NCBI RefSeq assembly: GCF_011764425.1
Contig: NZ_BLPF01000003.1
Location: 1,240,001 to 1,304,000 of the forward strand
Source of the DNA: Phytohabitans houttuyneae
GTDB taxonomy: Bacteria; Actinomycetota; Actinomycetes; Mycobacteriales; Micromonosporaceae
Direction: 5' to 3'
Length of the DNA stretch: 64,000 nt
Under the pieces are notes generated by a model. It had not been told where the DNA came from, searched no databases, and saw only the letters and a program-made list of their open reading frames with translations. Within the stretch, counting starts at the first letter, position 1. Each line of letters begins with the position of its first letter. Below, piece after piece: positions 8,818 to 17,818 of this stretch. The position numbers and the translations under genes were made by a program.

Positions 8818-10095
8818 ATGTCACGGTACGGGGACGAGGTCGCCGCGCTCGCCGCGCCGCTCGCGGGGGCGGGTGACCTCGACGTCCTGCTCGACCGGGT
8901 CGGCACGGCCCGGGTCGTGATGCTGGGGGAGGCCAGCCACGGCACGCACGAGTTCCACCACTGGCGGGCGCAGCTCACCGAGCGGCTGATCGAGGAGGCC
9001 GCCTTCTCGTTCGTCGCCGTGGAGGGGGACTGGCCCGACTGCGACCGGATCGACCGCAGCGTCCGGCTGGAGGAGGGCGCGCCGCAGGACCCGCGGGACG
9101 CGCTCGCGACGTTCGCGCACTGGCCGACCTGGCTGTGGGCCAACGACGAGACCGCCGCCTTCTGCCAGTGGCTGCGCTGGCACAACGCGCACACCGAGCC
9201 CGAGGTGCGCGCCGGTCTGCACGGCCTCGACGTGTACTCGCTCTGGGAGTCGCTGCGCGAGATCGTCGCGTACCTGCGCACGCACGACCCCGACCAGGTG
9301 GCCGCCGCGCTCGCCGCGTACCGGTGCTTCGAGCCCTACGCGCACGACGCCGGGCTGTACGCGCTGGCGTCCCGCTTCGTCGCCTCCGCCTGCGAGGACG
9401 AGGTCGTCGACCTGCTCGCGCGGGCGCGCGCCGCCGGGCCGCGGCGGTTCGGCGTGTGGCAGAACGCCGAGGTCGTGGCCGGCGCCGAACGCTACTACCG
9501 CGCCATGGTGCGCGGCGGCACCGAGTCCTGGAACGTGCGCGACCGCCACATGGACGCCACCCTCGCCCGCCTGCTCGACCGCTACGGCCCGGAGTCGAAA
9601 GCCGTCGTGTGGGCGCACAACACGCACGTCGGCGACGCGCGCGGCAGCGACATGGCGCGCCGCGGCGAGGTGAGCCTCGGGCAGCTCGCCCGCGAGCGGT
9701 ACGGCGCGGACGACGTCGTGCTGGTCGGCTTCGGCAGCCACCACGGCACGGTCGTGGCCGGCGAGGGCTGGGGCGCGCCCGCCGAGGAGATGGTGGTACC
9801 GCCGGCGCGCGAGACCTCCGTCGAGGGCGTGCTGCACGCGGCGGCCCCCGGGCGGGCGATGTTCGTCTTCCCCCGTGGCGACGGGCGGCCGGACCTGCTC
9901 ACCGACACGCTCGAGCACCGCGCGATCGGCGTGGTGTACGACCCGGAACGCGACCCGTGGAGCAACTACGTGCCCGCGGTGCTGGGCGAGGTGTACGACG
10001 CGTTCTGCTGGTTCGACGAGACACGCGCGGTCAGCCCGATGCGGGTGGCGCCCGCGCCCGTGTTCGAGCCCGAGACGTACCCGACGGGCCTCTGA
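8818..10095 (+). CDS. Erythromycin esterase family protein
   Basis: A 425-residue cytoplasmic protein of the erythromycin esterase family (EreA/EreB-like, PF05139). Visible family motifs are VMLGEASHGTHEFHHWR, VAVEGDWPDCDRID, LRWHNAHT, VVWAHNTHVGDAR and VGFGSHHGTV, including the paired Glu/His residues that form the active centre in the family. Chromosomal homologues like this are common in actinomycetes; most have no shown macrolide-degrading activity, so resistance should not be assumed. Start ATG 8818. It stands alone, with a PadR gene downstream under its own promoter. Confidence 0.88.
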   Translation: MSRYGDEVAALAAPLAGAGDLDVLLDRVGTARVVMLGEASHGTHEFHHWRAQLTERLIEEAAFSFVAVEGDWPDCDRIDRSVRLEEGAPQDPRDALATFAHWPTWLWANDETAAFCQWLRWHNAHTEPEVRAGLHGLDVYSLWESLREIVAYLRTHDPDQVAAALAAYRCFEPYAHDAGLYALASRFVASACEDEVVDLLARARAAGPRRFGVWQNAEVVAGAERYYRAMVRGGTESWNVRDRHMDATLARLLDRYGPESKAVVWAHNTHVGDARGSDMARRGEVSLGQLARERYGADDVVLVGFGSHHGTVVAGEGWGAPAEEMVVPPARETSVEGVLHAAAPGRAMFVFPRGDGRPDLLTDTLEHRAIGVVYDPERDPWSNYVPAVLGEVYDAFCWFDETRAVSPMRVAPAPVFEPETYPTGL

Positions 10096-10118
10096 CGCCG
10101 TCAAGCCTTGGTTGCCGT

Positions 10119-10141
10119 TATATCCTCGCATCCGATATATT
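10119..10141 (+). promoter_or_regulatory. Leaderless promoter with PadR-type inverted repeat
   Basis: TATATC and GATATA form an inverted repeat (10119-10124 and 10134-10139) in an otherwise GC-rich region. TATATT at 10136-10141 is a good -10 box 6 nt before the GTG start of the PadR gene. The operator overlaps the -10 box, as expected for a PadR autorepressor with a leaderless mRNA. Confidence 0.65.
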
Positions 10142-10147
10142 GGCGGC

Positions 10148-10513
10148 GTGACGACGATCCCGATGCGTGAGCCCACGTTCCTCATCCTCACCGCGCTGGC
10201 CCGCGGGCCGCTGCACGGCTACGGCCTGATCAGCGAGGTCGCGGCGCTGTCCGGCGGCCGCCTCGCGCTGCGCCCCGGCACGCTCTACGGCGCGCTCGAC
10301 CGCCTGGCCGACGACCGCCTCGTCGCGGCCGACCGGGAGGAGGTGGTCGACGGCCGGCTGCGCCGCTACTACCGCCTCACCGACGAGGGCGACGCCGCGC
10401 TGCGCGCCGAGACCGAGCGGATGCGCCGCAACGTCGAGGCCGCCGAGGAGCGACTGCGCGTGCGCCGCCCGGCCCGCGCCGCCACCCCGCGCCCGGCGGG
10501 AGGTGCCGCGTGA
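10148..10513 (+). CDS. PadR-family transcriptional regulator
   Basis: A 121-residue PadR winged-helix repressor. FLILTALARGPLHGYGLI is the typical first helices, then LALRPGTLYGALDRLADDRLV is the recognition region, and RLRRYYRLTDEGDAAL the wing. The C-terminus is a short helix plus a Pro/Arg-rich tail. The start is GTG 10148 directly after a -10 box; ATG 10163 is possible but less likely. Its last codon overlaps the start of the next gene (GTGA), so the two are co-translated, a common PadR plus membrane-protein pairing. Confidence 0.88.
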   Translation: MTTIPMREPTFLILTALARGPLHGYGLISEVAALSGGRLALRPGTLYGALDRLADDRLVAADREEVVDGRLRRYYRLTDEGDAALRAETERMRRNVEAAEERLRVRRPARAATPRPAGGAA

Positions 10514-11442
10514 GCCCGCTCGAGGCGCGCTACCGCCGGCTGCTGCGGCTCTACCCCGCGGACTACCGCGCGGAGCGCGGCGAGGAGATGGTCGGCACGT
10601 ACCTGCAGATGGTCCGGAACGGTCAGCGGTGGCCGCGCGCCGCCGACGTGGCCGACCTCGTCGCGGGCAGCCTGCGCCAGCGCGTGCGCGCCGCGGGCCC
10701 GGCCTTCGCCGGCGGCCGGCACGCCGCCGCGGTGCTCGCGCTGGCCACGGCCGGCGCGCTGGCCGCGATCTGGCTGCTCTACGTCGAGCTGACCGGGGAG
10801 CGGCACTTCGGCCCGTTCCGCGGCCTGGGCGGTCTGGTGTGGCTGGCCTGGCTGGCCGCGGCGGTGCTGCCGGTGGCGTCGAGCGGCCGCGCGCACCGCT
10901 GGACGGTCGCCGGCGCGCTGGCCGCGACGGTGGCGGTGGTGCCGGTGTCGGCGCTGGTCCCGGTCGACCGGCCGGCGCTGATGGAGCTGCTGCCGCAGTT
11001 CGCGCTCGGCGTGGTCGCGCTGGGCCTGGACGGCCGCGGCACCCGCGCCAACCCGGCGGTCCCAGCGGTCGCGACGTCCGTGACGGCGGCCGTGCTGCTG
11101 TTGTTCTGCCTGCCGTACAGCCCGCTGCCCGCGGGCTTCGGGGTGTCCTACGGTTACCGGGCCGAGGTCCACTCGGTGGCGCCGGCGGCCGGGGCCCTGC
11201 TCGCCGCCGCGGGACTGGCCTGCGCCGCCCTGCTGCGCGCGCGGGGCCTCTGGGCACTCACGCTGCTCGCGACGCCGGTGGCGCTCTGTTTCGTCGAGCC
11301 GGTGGCCCGCCGCATCAGCGGCAAGCGGCCGTGGAACCCGGCCGACTTCGACGACCTGGTGCTCGCGTCGGTGGGGCTCACGGGGGTCGCGGTGGTGGTC
11401 GTTCTCGGACTCCAGGTGGCGGCCCGCCGGGCGAGCGCTTAG
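10510..11442 (+). CDS. Membrane protein co-transcribed with PadR regulator
   Basis: A 310-residue protein. A soluble N-terminal segment (LEARYRRLLRLYPADYRAERGEEMVGTYL) is typical of proteins paired with PadR regulators in actinomycetes. It is followed by about seven or eight hydrophobic helices from residue 73 onward. No enzymatic motif is visible. The GTG start at 10510 overlaps the PadR stop codon. It may be a membrane-stress or efflux accessory protein controlled by the PadR protein; this role is inferred from pairing only. Confidence 0.75.
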   Translation: MSPLEARYRRLLRLYPADYRAERGEEMVGTYLQMVRNGQRWPRAADVADLVAGSLRQRVRAAGPAFAGGRHAAAVLALATAGALAAIWLLYVELTGERHFGPFRGLGGLVWLAWLAAAVLPVASSGRAHRWTVAGALAATVAVVPVSALVPVDRPALMELLPQFALGVVALGLDGRGTRANPAVPAVATSVTAAVLLLFCLPYSPLPAGFGVSYGYRAEVHSVAPAAGALLAAAGLACAALLRARGLWALTLLATPVALCFVEPVARRISGKRPWNPADFDDLVLASVGLTGVAVVVVLGLQVAARRASA

Positions 11443-11456
11443 CCGGGCTGGTGCGG

Positions 11457-12044
11457 TCAGCGGGCCACCGACAGCGCGAACGGCACCGGGCCGAGCGCCG
11501 CCACCAGCGGCCGCACCATCAGCGCGAACGACTCCGGCCACCAGGCGTTCGCCACACCGCCCAGGTCGACGATCCACTCCGGGCGCCAGCCCAGGTCGCC
11601 GAGGAGCGTGGCGACCACGCCCTTGGCGGCCGGGTCGTCGCCGCACAGGAACGTCGACGGCGGCGTGCCGAGGCTGGCCGGCGCCGCCATCAGCGGGGCC
11701 GGGCCGACCGTGTTCAGGGCCTTGACCACGCGGGTGCGGGGCAGTGCCCGCTGGAGCTCGGCGGCCAGGTTGTCGTGCACGCGGCGGGCCGCGAAGCCAT
11801 CCGGACCGATCTCGACCGGGTTCGCCACGTCGACGAGGACCGCGCCGGCCAGCTGCGCCGCCAGGCCGCGCAGGACGTCGAGGGCGACCGCGCCGGGCAG
11901 CGCGTTGACGACGACCTCCGCGCCGGTCGCGGCCGCCGCCAAGGTGTCGCGGGTACCGGTGCGCACCTCGTGCCCAGCCGCGGTGAGGGCGGGGACCAGT
12001 GCGCGCGCCACGTTGCCGGCGCCGAGGACGGTGATCATGGTCAT
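11457..12044 (-). CDS. NADPH-dependent F420 reductase-like NAD(P)-binding protein
   Basis: A 195-residue Rossmann protein of the COG2085 group. The N-terminus ITVLGAGNVARALVPAL is a dinucleotide-binding GxGxxA-type motif, followed by VVNALPGAVALDVL, VDVANPV and TRVVKALNTVG, all typical of F420:NADP reductase-like proteins. It likely transfers hydride between NADPH and a small cofactor or substrate, but the exact reaction cannot be read from sequence. The ATG at 12044 is chosen because the motif follows at once. A palindrome 39-56 bp upstream suggests control by an HxlR-type or similar regulator not encoded nearby. Confidence 0.82.
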   Translation of the reverse strand: MTMITVLGAGNVARALVPALTAAGHEVRTGTRDTLAAAATGAEVVVNALPGAVALDVLRGLAAQLAGAVLVDVANPVEIGPDGFAARRVHDNLAAELQRALPRTRVVKALNTVGPAPLMAAPASLGTPPSTFLCGDDPAAKGVVATLLGDLGWRPEWIVDLGGVANAWWPESFALMVRPLVAALGPVPFALSVAR

Positions 12045-12082
12045 GCCGGCGACGTTAGGGTGGGACGGTTCCGGACGGCAGT

Positions 12083-12100
12083 ACGCACTTCGAGGTGCGT
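12083..12100. promoter_or_regulatory. Palindromic operator upstream of the reductase-like gene
   Basis: ACGCAC-TTCGAG-GTGCGT, arms of 6 bp, 39 bp before the start of the minus-strand reductase-like gene. The spacing resembles HxlR-family sites. No matching regulator is in the window. Confidence 0.4.
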
Positions 12101-12317
12101 GAGGCACGCGAGGGTGCCCCTTGTCCGCGGTCACCGCTCGCGCGGCGTGCTCCTGAACCGCGCCGCTCTCAGGCGGCCAGCACCGCGCGCGCCGGAAAGG
12201 CCGGACCGCTCGCGCAGCGTGACGTCCTGCCCCGGGCGACGGCGACCTACCGCACCCCGGGCCCCACCGCGAACAACGCCTCCACAAGATCCACGCCGTC
12301 CAGCGTATGCCGGGGGA

Positions 12318-12354
12318 CCGCCGCACCGGTCCCGGCAAACGACCGGTGCGGCGG
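12318..12354 (-). terminator. Stem-loop downstream of the secreted BP74-like gene
   Basis: A perfect 13-bp stem, CCGCCGCACCGGT with ACCGGTGCGGCGG, around an 11-nt loop, 17 bp past the stop codon of the minus-strand gene. It has no clear U-run, as is common in GC-rich actinomycetes. The rest of the 12101-12317 gap shows no gene. Confidence 0.65.
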
Positions 12355-12371
12355 CGCTTCCGGTCGCGGCG

Positions 12372-12788
12372 TCAGCGGACGCGGGTCATCCTGACCACGC
12401 GGGCCGACCACGGGCAGTACCGGTCGCTGGTCAGCGCGCCACTTTCCACATCGGACGGCAGGCCGTCGCAGAGCTCGATGGTGAAGTCGACGAACTCCAC
12501 GTCGGCCGGGTCGAGGTGCCAGCTGTACCCGACGTTCACCTCGGGACCGGTGCGGACGATGAGCCCGTTCGGAAACTGGTTGCTCTGCAGGTTCAGGCTC
12601 GCGAACGCCGCGGTGACGTCCGCCGCCTCGACGAGGTGGATCCGGAAGTACTCGGTGTTGGCGCCTTCCCCGACGCGGAGCGTGGCGACGTACTCCCCGG
12701 CGGGCGCCGCAGCGGCCGGCGTGCCGGACACCGCCATCGCGACGGTGAGCGCCAGGCTGGACAGGACCGCCGTCATTCTGGCTCGCAA
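12372..12788 (-). CDS. Small secreted protein, BP74/calmodulin-binding-like
   Basis: A 138-residue exported protein. Starting at TTG 12788, the n-region is MRARMTAV, then a hydrophobic core and an AAAA-P cleavage area near residue 30. TTG is chosen because GGAGG sits 5 nt before it; ATG 12776 is the alternative. The C-terminal half holds GYSWHLDPADVEFVDFTIELCD and CPWSARVVR. These match the pattern (WSxHLDP, xEVCD, CPWSxRLV) of a small family annotated as calmodulin-binding or BP74-like in bacteria and Dictyostelium. The pattern match is from memory and the function in bacteria is unknown. Two Cys residues could form a disulfide. Confidence 0.7.
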   Translation of the reverse strand: MRARMTAVLSSLALTVAMAVSGTPAAAAPAGEYVATLRVGEGANTEYFRIHLVEAADVTAAFASLNLQSNQFPNGLIVRTGPEVNVGYSWHLDPADVEFVDFTIELCDGLPSDVESGALTSDRYCPWSARVVRMTRVR

Positions 12789-12878
12789 GAGGGCCTCCTC
12801 GTGGCTCGGGTCCAATGGATCCACAGCCATCCTGCTGCCCGCCGCTGTCACCGTCCTTTCAGATACCTGACACGGCGG

Positions 12879-13853
12879 TCAGGCGGCGGTGACGGTGCGC
12901 TCGTAGACGTCCGCCTCGTAGACGGCCGTCATGCCCACCGCGTGGTACAGGCGGGCCGCCTCGGTCGGGTTTTCCAGGTCGACACCGAGCCCGACCTTGG
13001 TCCGGCCCTTCGCCGCGTACAGCGCGAACGCCCGCCGCAGCAGGGCCTCCCCGACGCCGCGGCGGCGGTGCTCCCGCGCCACGGCGAGCATCTTCACCCA
13101 GCCCTCGTTGTCGACGAGGGAGTGGTTCGACGACTGCAGGATGCCGGCGGGCGTGCCGCCGTCGGCGGCCACGAGCCACTCGTCCCAGGCGACCGACTCC
13201 TGGCCGTCGACCCACTCGCGCCACCGCTCGTACGTGCGGGGCTGGTAGTCCGGCGTGTCCCGGAAGGCCGCGTCGAGGATTCCGTGGAACAGCCGCAGGT
13301 CGGCCTCGTCGCCCGGGTCGACCGGCCGGATCGTGATCCCGTCCGGCGTGGGCGGCGGCGTCGCCGGCACCCCCTCCAGCGAACGCTGCATCCGCGCGTA
13401 CCGCTTCACGAACGCGAACCCGGCCTCCCGCAGCACCGCGATGTACGGCTTCTCGGTGGGGATCGCGCCGGCCCGCACGGTTACGGCCGGGTGGCCGCGC
13501 TCGCGGGCGCGCTCGGCGACGCGGGCCAGCGTCCGCGCCAGCAGCGGTGCCTGCGCCGGCAGCCCGAACTCGGGGTGCGTGTAGACCTCGACGAACTCGC
13601 GGTCGCCGCCGTTCTCGTTCTCCAGGTACGCCCAGCCGGCCAGCGAGCCGTCCGGTGCGTACGCCAGCAGCGAGTCCCGCTCGGCCGTCACGTACGGGCT
13701 GCCGGCGAGGGCGTCGCGCAGGTCGTCGGGGCTGAAGTCGGCCTGCCCGACCGCGGCCACGTCGCTCGCGTGCACCAGCGCGAGGATCTCGGTCAGGTCG
13801 TCGAGGGTCGGCGGGCGCGTGGTCCAGCCGGCGGGGAAGCTCACGCTCCGCAT
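12879..13853 (-). CDS. Tandem GNAT-fold acetyltransferase
   Basis: A 324-residue protein with two GNAT domains, an arrangement also seen in mycothiol synthase (MshD). The N-terminal domain (residues 10-150) lacks a clean acetyl-CoA loop. The C-terminal domain (170-320) has EGWVKMLAVAREHRRRGVGEALLRRAF, the V-x-x-x-x-R-x-x-G-x-G/A acetyl-CoA motif, and GLGVDLENPTEAARLYHAVGM. The substrate is unknown. It probably is not MshD itself, since that protein has a different N-terminal half. Start ATG 13853. Confidence 0.82.
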   Translation of the reverse strand: MRSVSFPAGWTTRPPTLDDLTEILALVHASDVAAVGQADFSPDDLRDALAGSPYVTAERDSLLAYAPDGSLAGWAYLENENGGDREFVEVYTHPEFGLPAQAPLLARTLARVAERARERGHPAVTVRAGAIPTEKPYIAVLREAGFAFVKRYARMQRSLEGVPATPPPTPDGITIRPVDPGDEADLRLFHGILDAAFRDTPDYQPRTYERWREWVDGQESVAWDEWLVAADGGTPAGILQSSNHSLVDNEGWVKMLAVAREHRRRGVGEALLRRAFALYAAKGRTKVGLGVDLENPTEAARLYHAVGMTAVYEADVYERTVTAA

Positions 13854-13914
13854 TCAACCCGGCCGGCGGGCGGGACGCACGACATTTTGCGCCCCGCCCG
13901 CCGCGCCGCCCCGC

Positions 13915-14925
13915 TCAGGGTGCGCGGCGGAAGCGGGCCAGCAGGCCGAACGGGTACGGCAACGGCCGGTCGCTCGCCGCGGTCAGCGCGGCCAGGTGTT
14001 CGTCGTCGAGCGGGGTGCCGGCGGCCGCCAGGCCGTCCTCGAGCTGGTCGGGCGTGCGGGGGCCGAGGATCGGCGCCGTCACGCCGGGCTGCTGCATCAG
14101 CCACCGCAGGGCCACCTGCGCGGCGCTGCGGCCGGTCCGCTCGGCCACGTCCCGCACGGCGTCGAGGACCGCCCAGGTGCGCTCGTTCGCGTACGTGCCC
14201 CACGCCTCCGGCCAGCCGCCCGCGTCCGGGTCGACGTCGGCGCGGCTGCCGGGCGGGGCGGCGGCCTGCTCGCGGCGGTACCGGCCGGAGAGCCAGCCGC
14301 CGCGCAGCGGGCTCCACGGTATGACGCCGAGCCCTTCCTCGCGGCACACCGGTAGCAGGTCCCACTCGGCCTCGCGGTCGAGCAGGTTGTACAGCGGCTG
14401 CAGGCACGCGAACGGCTCCCAGCCGCGCAGGCGGGACAGGTCGACCGACTTCTGCAGCTGCCAGCCGGCGTAGTTGCTGGCGCCGACGAAGCGCACCTTT
14501 CCCGCGCGGACAAGACCGTCCAGCGTGGACAGCGTCTCCTCCAGCGGCGTGGCGTCGTCGAAGACGTGGATCTGGTACAGGTCGATGTAGTCGGTGCCCA
14601 GCCGCCGCAGGCTCGCCTCGACGGCGCTGATCAGGTGCTTGCGGCCCGCCCCGGCGTCGTTGGGCGCGGGGCCCATCGTGCCGTACGCCTTCGTCGCGAC
14701 GACAAGGTCGTCCCGCCGCCGCCGGCGCAGCCACCGCCCGACGATCTCCTCGGAGGCGCCCGTGCCGTACACGTCGGCGGTGTCCACAAAGGATCCGCCG
14801 GCCTCCGTGAAACGGTCGAGCATCCGGTGCGCCGTCTCCTCGTCGGTGGTGCCGCCGAACGACATCGTGCCGAGGCAGAGCTCGCTGACCCGCAGGCCGG
14901 TGCGGCCCAGAAATCGTGTGTCCAC
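13915..14925 (-). CDS. Aldo/keto reductase
   Basis: A 336-residue NADPH-dependent aldo/keto reductase with a TIM-barrel. It shows [18 protein letters not shown] at the N-terminus, [18 protein letters not shown] with the catalytic Asp and Tyr, Lys in VVATKAYG, and [10 protein letters not shown]. It ends with the coenzyme-binding segment [17 protein letters not shown]. The start is GTG 14925 ([10 protein letters not shown]), preceded by TACCGT, so it is probably leaderless; the upstream in-frame start adds an Arg-rich tail. It is divergent from the ClgR-like regulator. The physiological substrate cannot be told. Confidence 0.9.
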   Translation of the reverse strand: MDTRFLGRTGLRVSELCLGTMSFGGTTDEETAHRMLDRFTEAGGSFVDTADVYGTGASEEIVGRWLRRRRRDDLVVATKAYGTMGPAPNDAGAGRKHLISAVEASLRRLGTDYIDLYQIHVFDDATPLEETLSTLDGLVRAGKVRFVGASNYAGWQLQKSVDLSRLRGWEPFACLQPLYNLLDREAEWDLLPVCREEGLGVIPWSPLRGGWLSGRYRREQAAAPPGSRADVDPDAGGWPEAWGTYANERTWAVLDAVRDVAERTGRSAAQVALRWLMQQPGVTAPILGPRTPDQLEDGLAAAGTPLDDEHLAALTAASDRPLPYPFGLLARFRRAP

Positions 14926-15063
14926 CCGCCGCACGGTACGAGTTCGAGTGCGCTCCAACGCAAGCGTCCGGTGAAACCGGAACGAAGGGGCGGCGGGTCG
15001 GCGGCGCTACGCTCACCGCGAAATCGGGGCCGGGCGGCTCCGGGGCGCACGTATGGTGATCGG

Positions 15064-15423
15064 ATGGCGGACGTGGCGCACCTCGGACCGGACGGGCATC
15101 GGCGGCACCAGCCGCTGCTGCGCACGCTCGTCGGCGACGTGCTGCGGCGGCGGCGGGTCGCGCAGCGGCGCACGCTCGCCGACGTGGCGCGGGCCGCGCG
15201 TGTCTCCGTGCCGTACCTGTCGGAGGTGGAGCGCGGCCGCAAGGAGGCCAGCTCCGAGGTGCTCGCCGCCGTGTGCGAGGCGCTGGAGCTCGATCTCGCC
15301 GACTTCCTCACCCAGGTGCGGCTCCACCTGGTGACCCAGACGGCGCCGGTGCTGCGGCCGCGCCAGGCCCCGATGCCGCCCCGCCTGCGCCGCCCCGGCG
15401 ACGCCATGCTCCTCGCCGCCTGA
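15064..15423 (+). CDS. ClgR-like XRE-family transcriptional regulator
   Basis: A 119-residue protein with one Cro/CI-type HTH (residues 20-80). [40 protein letters not shown] matches the ClgR group (regulators of clp protease genes in actinobacteria) very well in the region around [15 protein letters not shown]. The C-terminus is a Pro/Arg-rich tail that ends AMLLAA; in ClgR proteins a C-terminal Ala-Ala acts as a ClpP degradation tag, so this protein may also be unstable. It could be a paralogue rather than ClgR itself. Confidence 0.82.
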   Translation: MADVAHLGPDGHRRHQPLLRTLVGDVLRRRRVAQRRTLADVARAARVSVPYLSEVERGRKEASSEVLAAVCEALELDLADFLTQVRLHLVTQTAPVLRPRQAPMPPRLRRPGDAMLLAA

Positions 15424-15506
15424 GCCTTCCCGCGGACCCCGCCGCGCGGGGTGGGCACGGTCCGAGCGCCGGCGAGCGCGCCCGGTCGCGGGCAGGCCGG
15501 TCGGGG

Positions 15507-16361
15507 TCAGTGGAAGCGGGCTCGCAGGCGCAGCGCGGCGAACATCGACAGCGGCATCGCCGTGAACAGCACCACCACCGCGACCGGCGTGACCACGGCG
15601 ACGTGCGCCACGTGCCCGAGCTGGGCGCCGACGACGGACACCGCGAGGAGGGCGGGTGGCGCGGCGAGCAGCGCGGGCGGCTGCGCGCCGCGCGTTAGCC
15701 ACACCACTGTGGACAGTGTGCCGGCCTGCAGCACGGCGAGCGCGCTGCCGGCGACGAGAAACGGCTGCCCGTCGGTGGGCGCCCACGGCAGCCCGGCGCG
15801 CGCGGCGGCGTGCATGGCGAAGCCGGCGTACGTCGCCCAGCCGATCGCGGCCGGTACCGCCGAGACGAGCACGAACAGGTCGACGACCGAGGTGACGGCC
15901 GGCTCCCCGTCGCGGGGGCGCCCGCGGCCGCCGTCCCAGTAGGACAGTCCGGAGAGGGCGACGACCGCGTAGCCGGCCAGGATGAAGGCGGTCGCGGTGG
16001 GGTACCAGTTCGCCGGGTCCGAACGGTCCGGACCCGGGGGCTGCGGCGCCGGTACCCACGGATCGAGGGCGACGGCCACGACGGTGACCAGGATGCCGGC
16101 GGCGAGCAGCGCGGCGGTGGCCAGCATGCCCCGCGCGAGCCGTGCCCGCCCGCGGCCGGCGAGCGGCGCCTGGGCCAGGGTGCCGAGCACGACGGCCGCG
16201 AAATACCAGGCCAGCACGCCCCGCGTCGGCCCGCGCAGGCGGCCGGCCAGCAGGTCGGTCGCGCCGGTCACCCACACCGCGACGGCGATCGCCGCCACCG
16301 CGCAGCCGCCGCCCACCGCCCAGCGGAGCCGGGTGCCGGGGCCAGCGGTCACGACCATCAC
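15507..16361 (-). CDS. Polytopic membrane protein, unknown function
   Basis: A 284-residue protein with about seven strongly hydrophobic helices and no soluble domain of note. Between helices are short Pro/Asp-rich loops (WVPAPQPPGPDRSDPANWYP). I do not recognise the family. The start at 16361 is one of several close Met/Val codons (16361, 16358, 16352). It is convergent with the ClgR-like gene and upstream of nothing obvious, so context gives no role. Confidence 0.65.
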   Translation of the reverse strand: MMVVTAGPGTRLRWAVGGGCAVAAIAVAVWVTGATDLLAGRLRGPTRGVLAWYFAAVVLGTLAQAPLAGRGRARLARGMLATAALLAAGILVTVVAVALDPWVPAPQPPGPDRSDPANWYPTATAFILAGYAVVALSGLSYWDGGRGRPRDGEPAVTSVVDLFVLVSAVPAAIGWATYAGFAMHAAARAGLPWAPTDGQPFLVAGSALAVLQAGTLSTVVWLTRGAQPPALLAAPPALLAVSVVGAQLGHVAHVAVVTPVAVVVLFTAMPLSMFAALRLRARFH

Positions 16362-16434
16362 CCTACGCCCGCCGGGCGGGCACGACCGTGACAGCGCGGG
16401 CCCCCGTCCGGCCCCGGCTCACGCGGTCCGCCGG

Positions 16435-17334
16435 TCAGTGGCGGACGTCGACCACCAGGCGGGTGGGGTTGGTCAGCAGCATGACGCGGAAGGCGGTGCG
16501 CCGGTCGGTGTCGACGAAGACGGAGACCGTGCCGTTGTCGTACGCCACGATGGACGCGCCGCGCAGGCGGGTCAGCCGGATCGGCACCTGGCGCGGGCCG
16601 GCGATCTGGGCCGGCGCGGTGGTCATGCCGGTGAGGCCGATGTGGAGGCGGGTCGGCGTGGGCACGGTGTACGCGACGCTCATCAGCGGGAAGCGGGCCG
16701 TGCGCAGGTCGAGCACGAGGCGGTCGTAGCCGGGGTGGGCGCCGCTGCGCACGCCCGCGATCGAGACGAGGTCGGCGCCACCGCCGCCGCGGAAGGTCGC
16801 CGTGCCGAATGGCTGGGTGGGCTGGTGCGCCACGTCGACGGCGATGCGCGGCGGGTCGGACAGGCGCAGCACCCGGAAGCCCACCCGGTCTGCCAGGCCC
16901 AGGCCGGCCAGGACGCGCCCCTCGAACGCGCCGCCGAACCGCACCTGCCGCAGCGTGGGCAGGCCGGGGTTGCGGACCGTGCGCATGTCCAGCGTGGTGG
17001 TGGGCACGCCGGCGAACGTGACGCGCAGGTCGGCCGGCCCGGTCAGCGGGATCGGGTCACCGGTGCCGATGCCGACCAGCGGGGCGTACTCGACGCGGTA
17101 GGCCGGCGTACCGCCGGTGAAGTCGAACACCACCCGGTCGTACCGGTCGTGCCGCCCGTACCGGACGCCGGTGAGCACCGGTCTGTCAGGCGGTGCCGTG
17201 GCCGTGCCGGCGACGGGCGCGGTCCGGGTGGGCGCGGGAAGGTCGGCGGTGCCGGCCGCGGCGCCGGTGGCGGCGAGGACGGGCGCGGCGAGGACGGCCA
17301 CCGCGAGCGGGTACCTGATCCACTTGTTCCACAT
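16435..17334 (-). CDS. Secreted protein with two AMIN-like domains
   Basis: A 299-residue exported protein. The signal peptide (WIRYPLAVAVLAAPVLAATGAAAG) is followed by a Pro/Thr/Ala linker. Two repeats of an AMIN-like fold come next: the first has YDRVVFDFTGGTPAYRVEY and ends RIAVDVAH, the second has YDRLVLDLRTARFPLMSVAY and ends TRLVVDVRH. AMIN domains in amidases and secretins bind cell-wall or envelope components, so a wall-associated role is plausible. Start ATG 17334 with GGAGG 6 nt upstream. There is no operon partner. Confidence 0.8.
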   Translation of the reverse strand: MWNKWIRYPLAVAVLAAPVLAATGAAAGTADLPAPTRTAPVAGTATAPPDRPVLTGVRYGRHDRYDRVVFDFTGGTPAYRVEYAPLVGIGTGDPIPLTGPADLRVTFAGVPTTTLDMRTVRNPGLPTLRQVRFGGAFEGRVLAGLGLADRVGFRVLRLSDPPRIAVDVAHQPTQPFGTATFRGGGGADLVSIAGVRSGAHPGYDRLVLDLRTARFPLMSVAYTVPTPTRLHIGLTGMTTAPAQIAGPRQVPIRLTRLRGASIVAYDNGTVSVFVDTDRRTAFRVMLLTNPTRLVVDVRH

Positions 17335-17410
17335 GGTTTTCCTCCGTGGGGTGTTGGTGGGAGGCAGACGCCGCGGGCCGCCCGGCGGTTTACCGCCGGC
17401 GTGCGGCACC

Positions 17411-17818
17411 ATGGTGGGTATGGATCAACCGACCTTCGTGTACGACGGTGACTGCGCCTTCTGCACCTCGTGCGCGAAGTTCGCGCAGCGCCGCGTCCCG
17501 TCGCCGGCGCGGATCGTGCCGTGGCAGTTTTCCGACCTGGACGCGCTGGGGCTGACCGCCGCGCAGTGCGAGGAGGCGGTGCAGTGGGTCGACCCGCGCA
17601 CCGGCGTCACCGCCGCCGGGCCGGACGCGATCGCCCTGCTGCTCGGCTCCAGCCGCCCGTGGTGGCGGTTCGCCGGCGCCGCCCTTCGCGTACGCCCGGT
17701 CCGCGCCCTGGCCTGGCCCGCGTACCGCTGGGTGGCCCGCAACCGCCACCGCATGCCCGGCGGCACGGCGGCGTGCGCCGTCCCGCGCTCGGCACCGGAG
17801 AGTCGATCAGGGAGTTGA
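17411..17818 (+). CDS. DCC-family (DUF393) thiol-disulfide oxidoreductase
   Basis: A protein of about 135 residues of the DCC family. It has the defining FVYDGDCAFCTSCAKF (D-x-x-C-x-x-C) near its start and the later VDPRTGVTAAGPDAIALLL. It is a small thioredoxin-like cytoplasmic protein presumed to act in thiol-disulfide exchange. ATG 17411 or ATG 17420 (MDQPTF) are both possible. Its stop codon lies inside the palindromic element at 17804-17850, so the last few residues may have been added when that element inserted. Confidence 0.82.
   Translation: MVGMDQPTFVYDGDCAFCTSCAKFAQRRVPSPARIVPWQFSDLDALGLTAAQCEEAVQWVDPRTGVTAAGPDAIALLLGSSRPWWRFAGAALRVRPVRALAWPAYRWVARNRHRMPGGTAACAVPRSAPESRSGS

Noticed and set aside
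8818-10095. Macrolide resistance gene
   Set aside because: The protein is of the erythromycin esterase family, but such chromosomal homologues are widespread and resistance cannot be claimed from sequence.
10503-14324. 1273-codon open frame on the plus strand
   Set aside because: It runs antisense or out of frame across at least five well-supported genes; composition is typical of GC-rich shadow frames.
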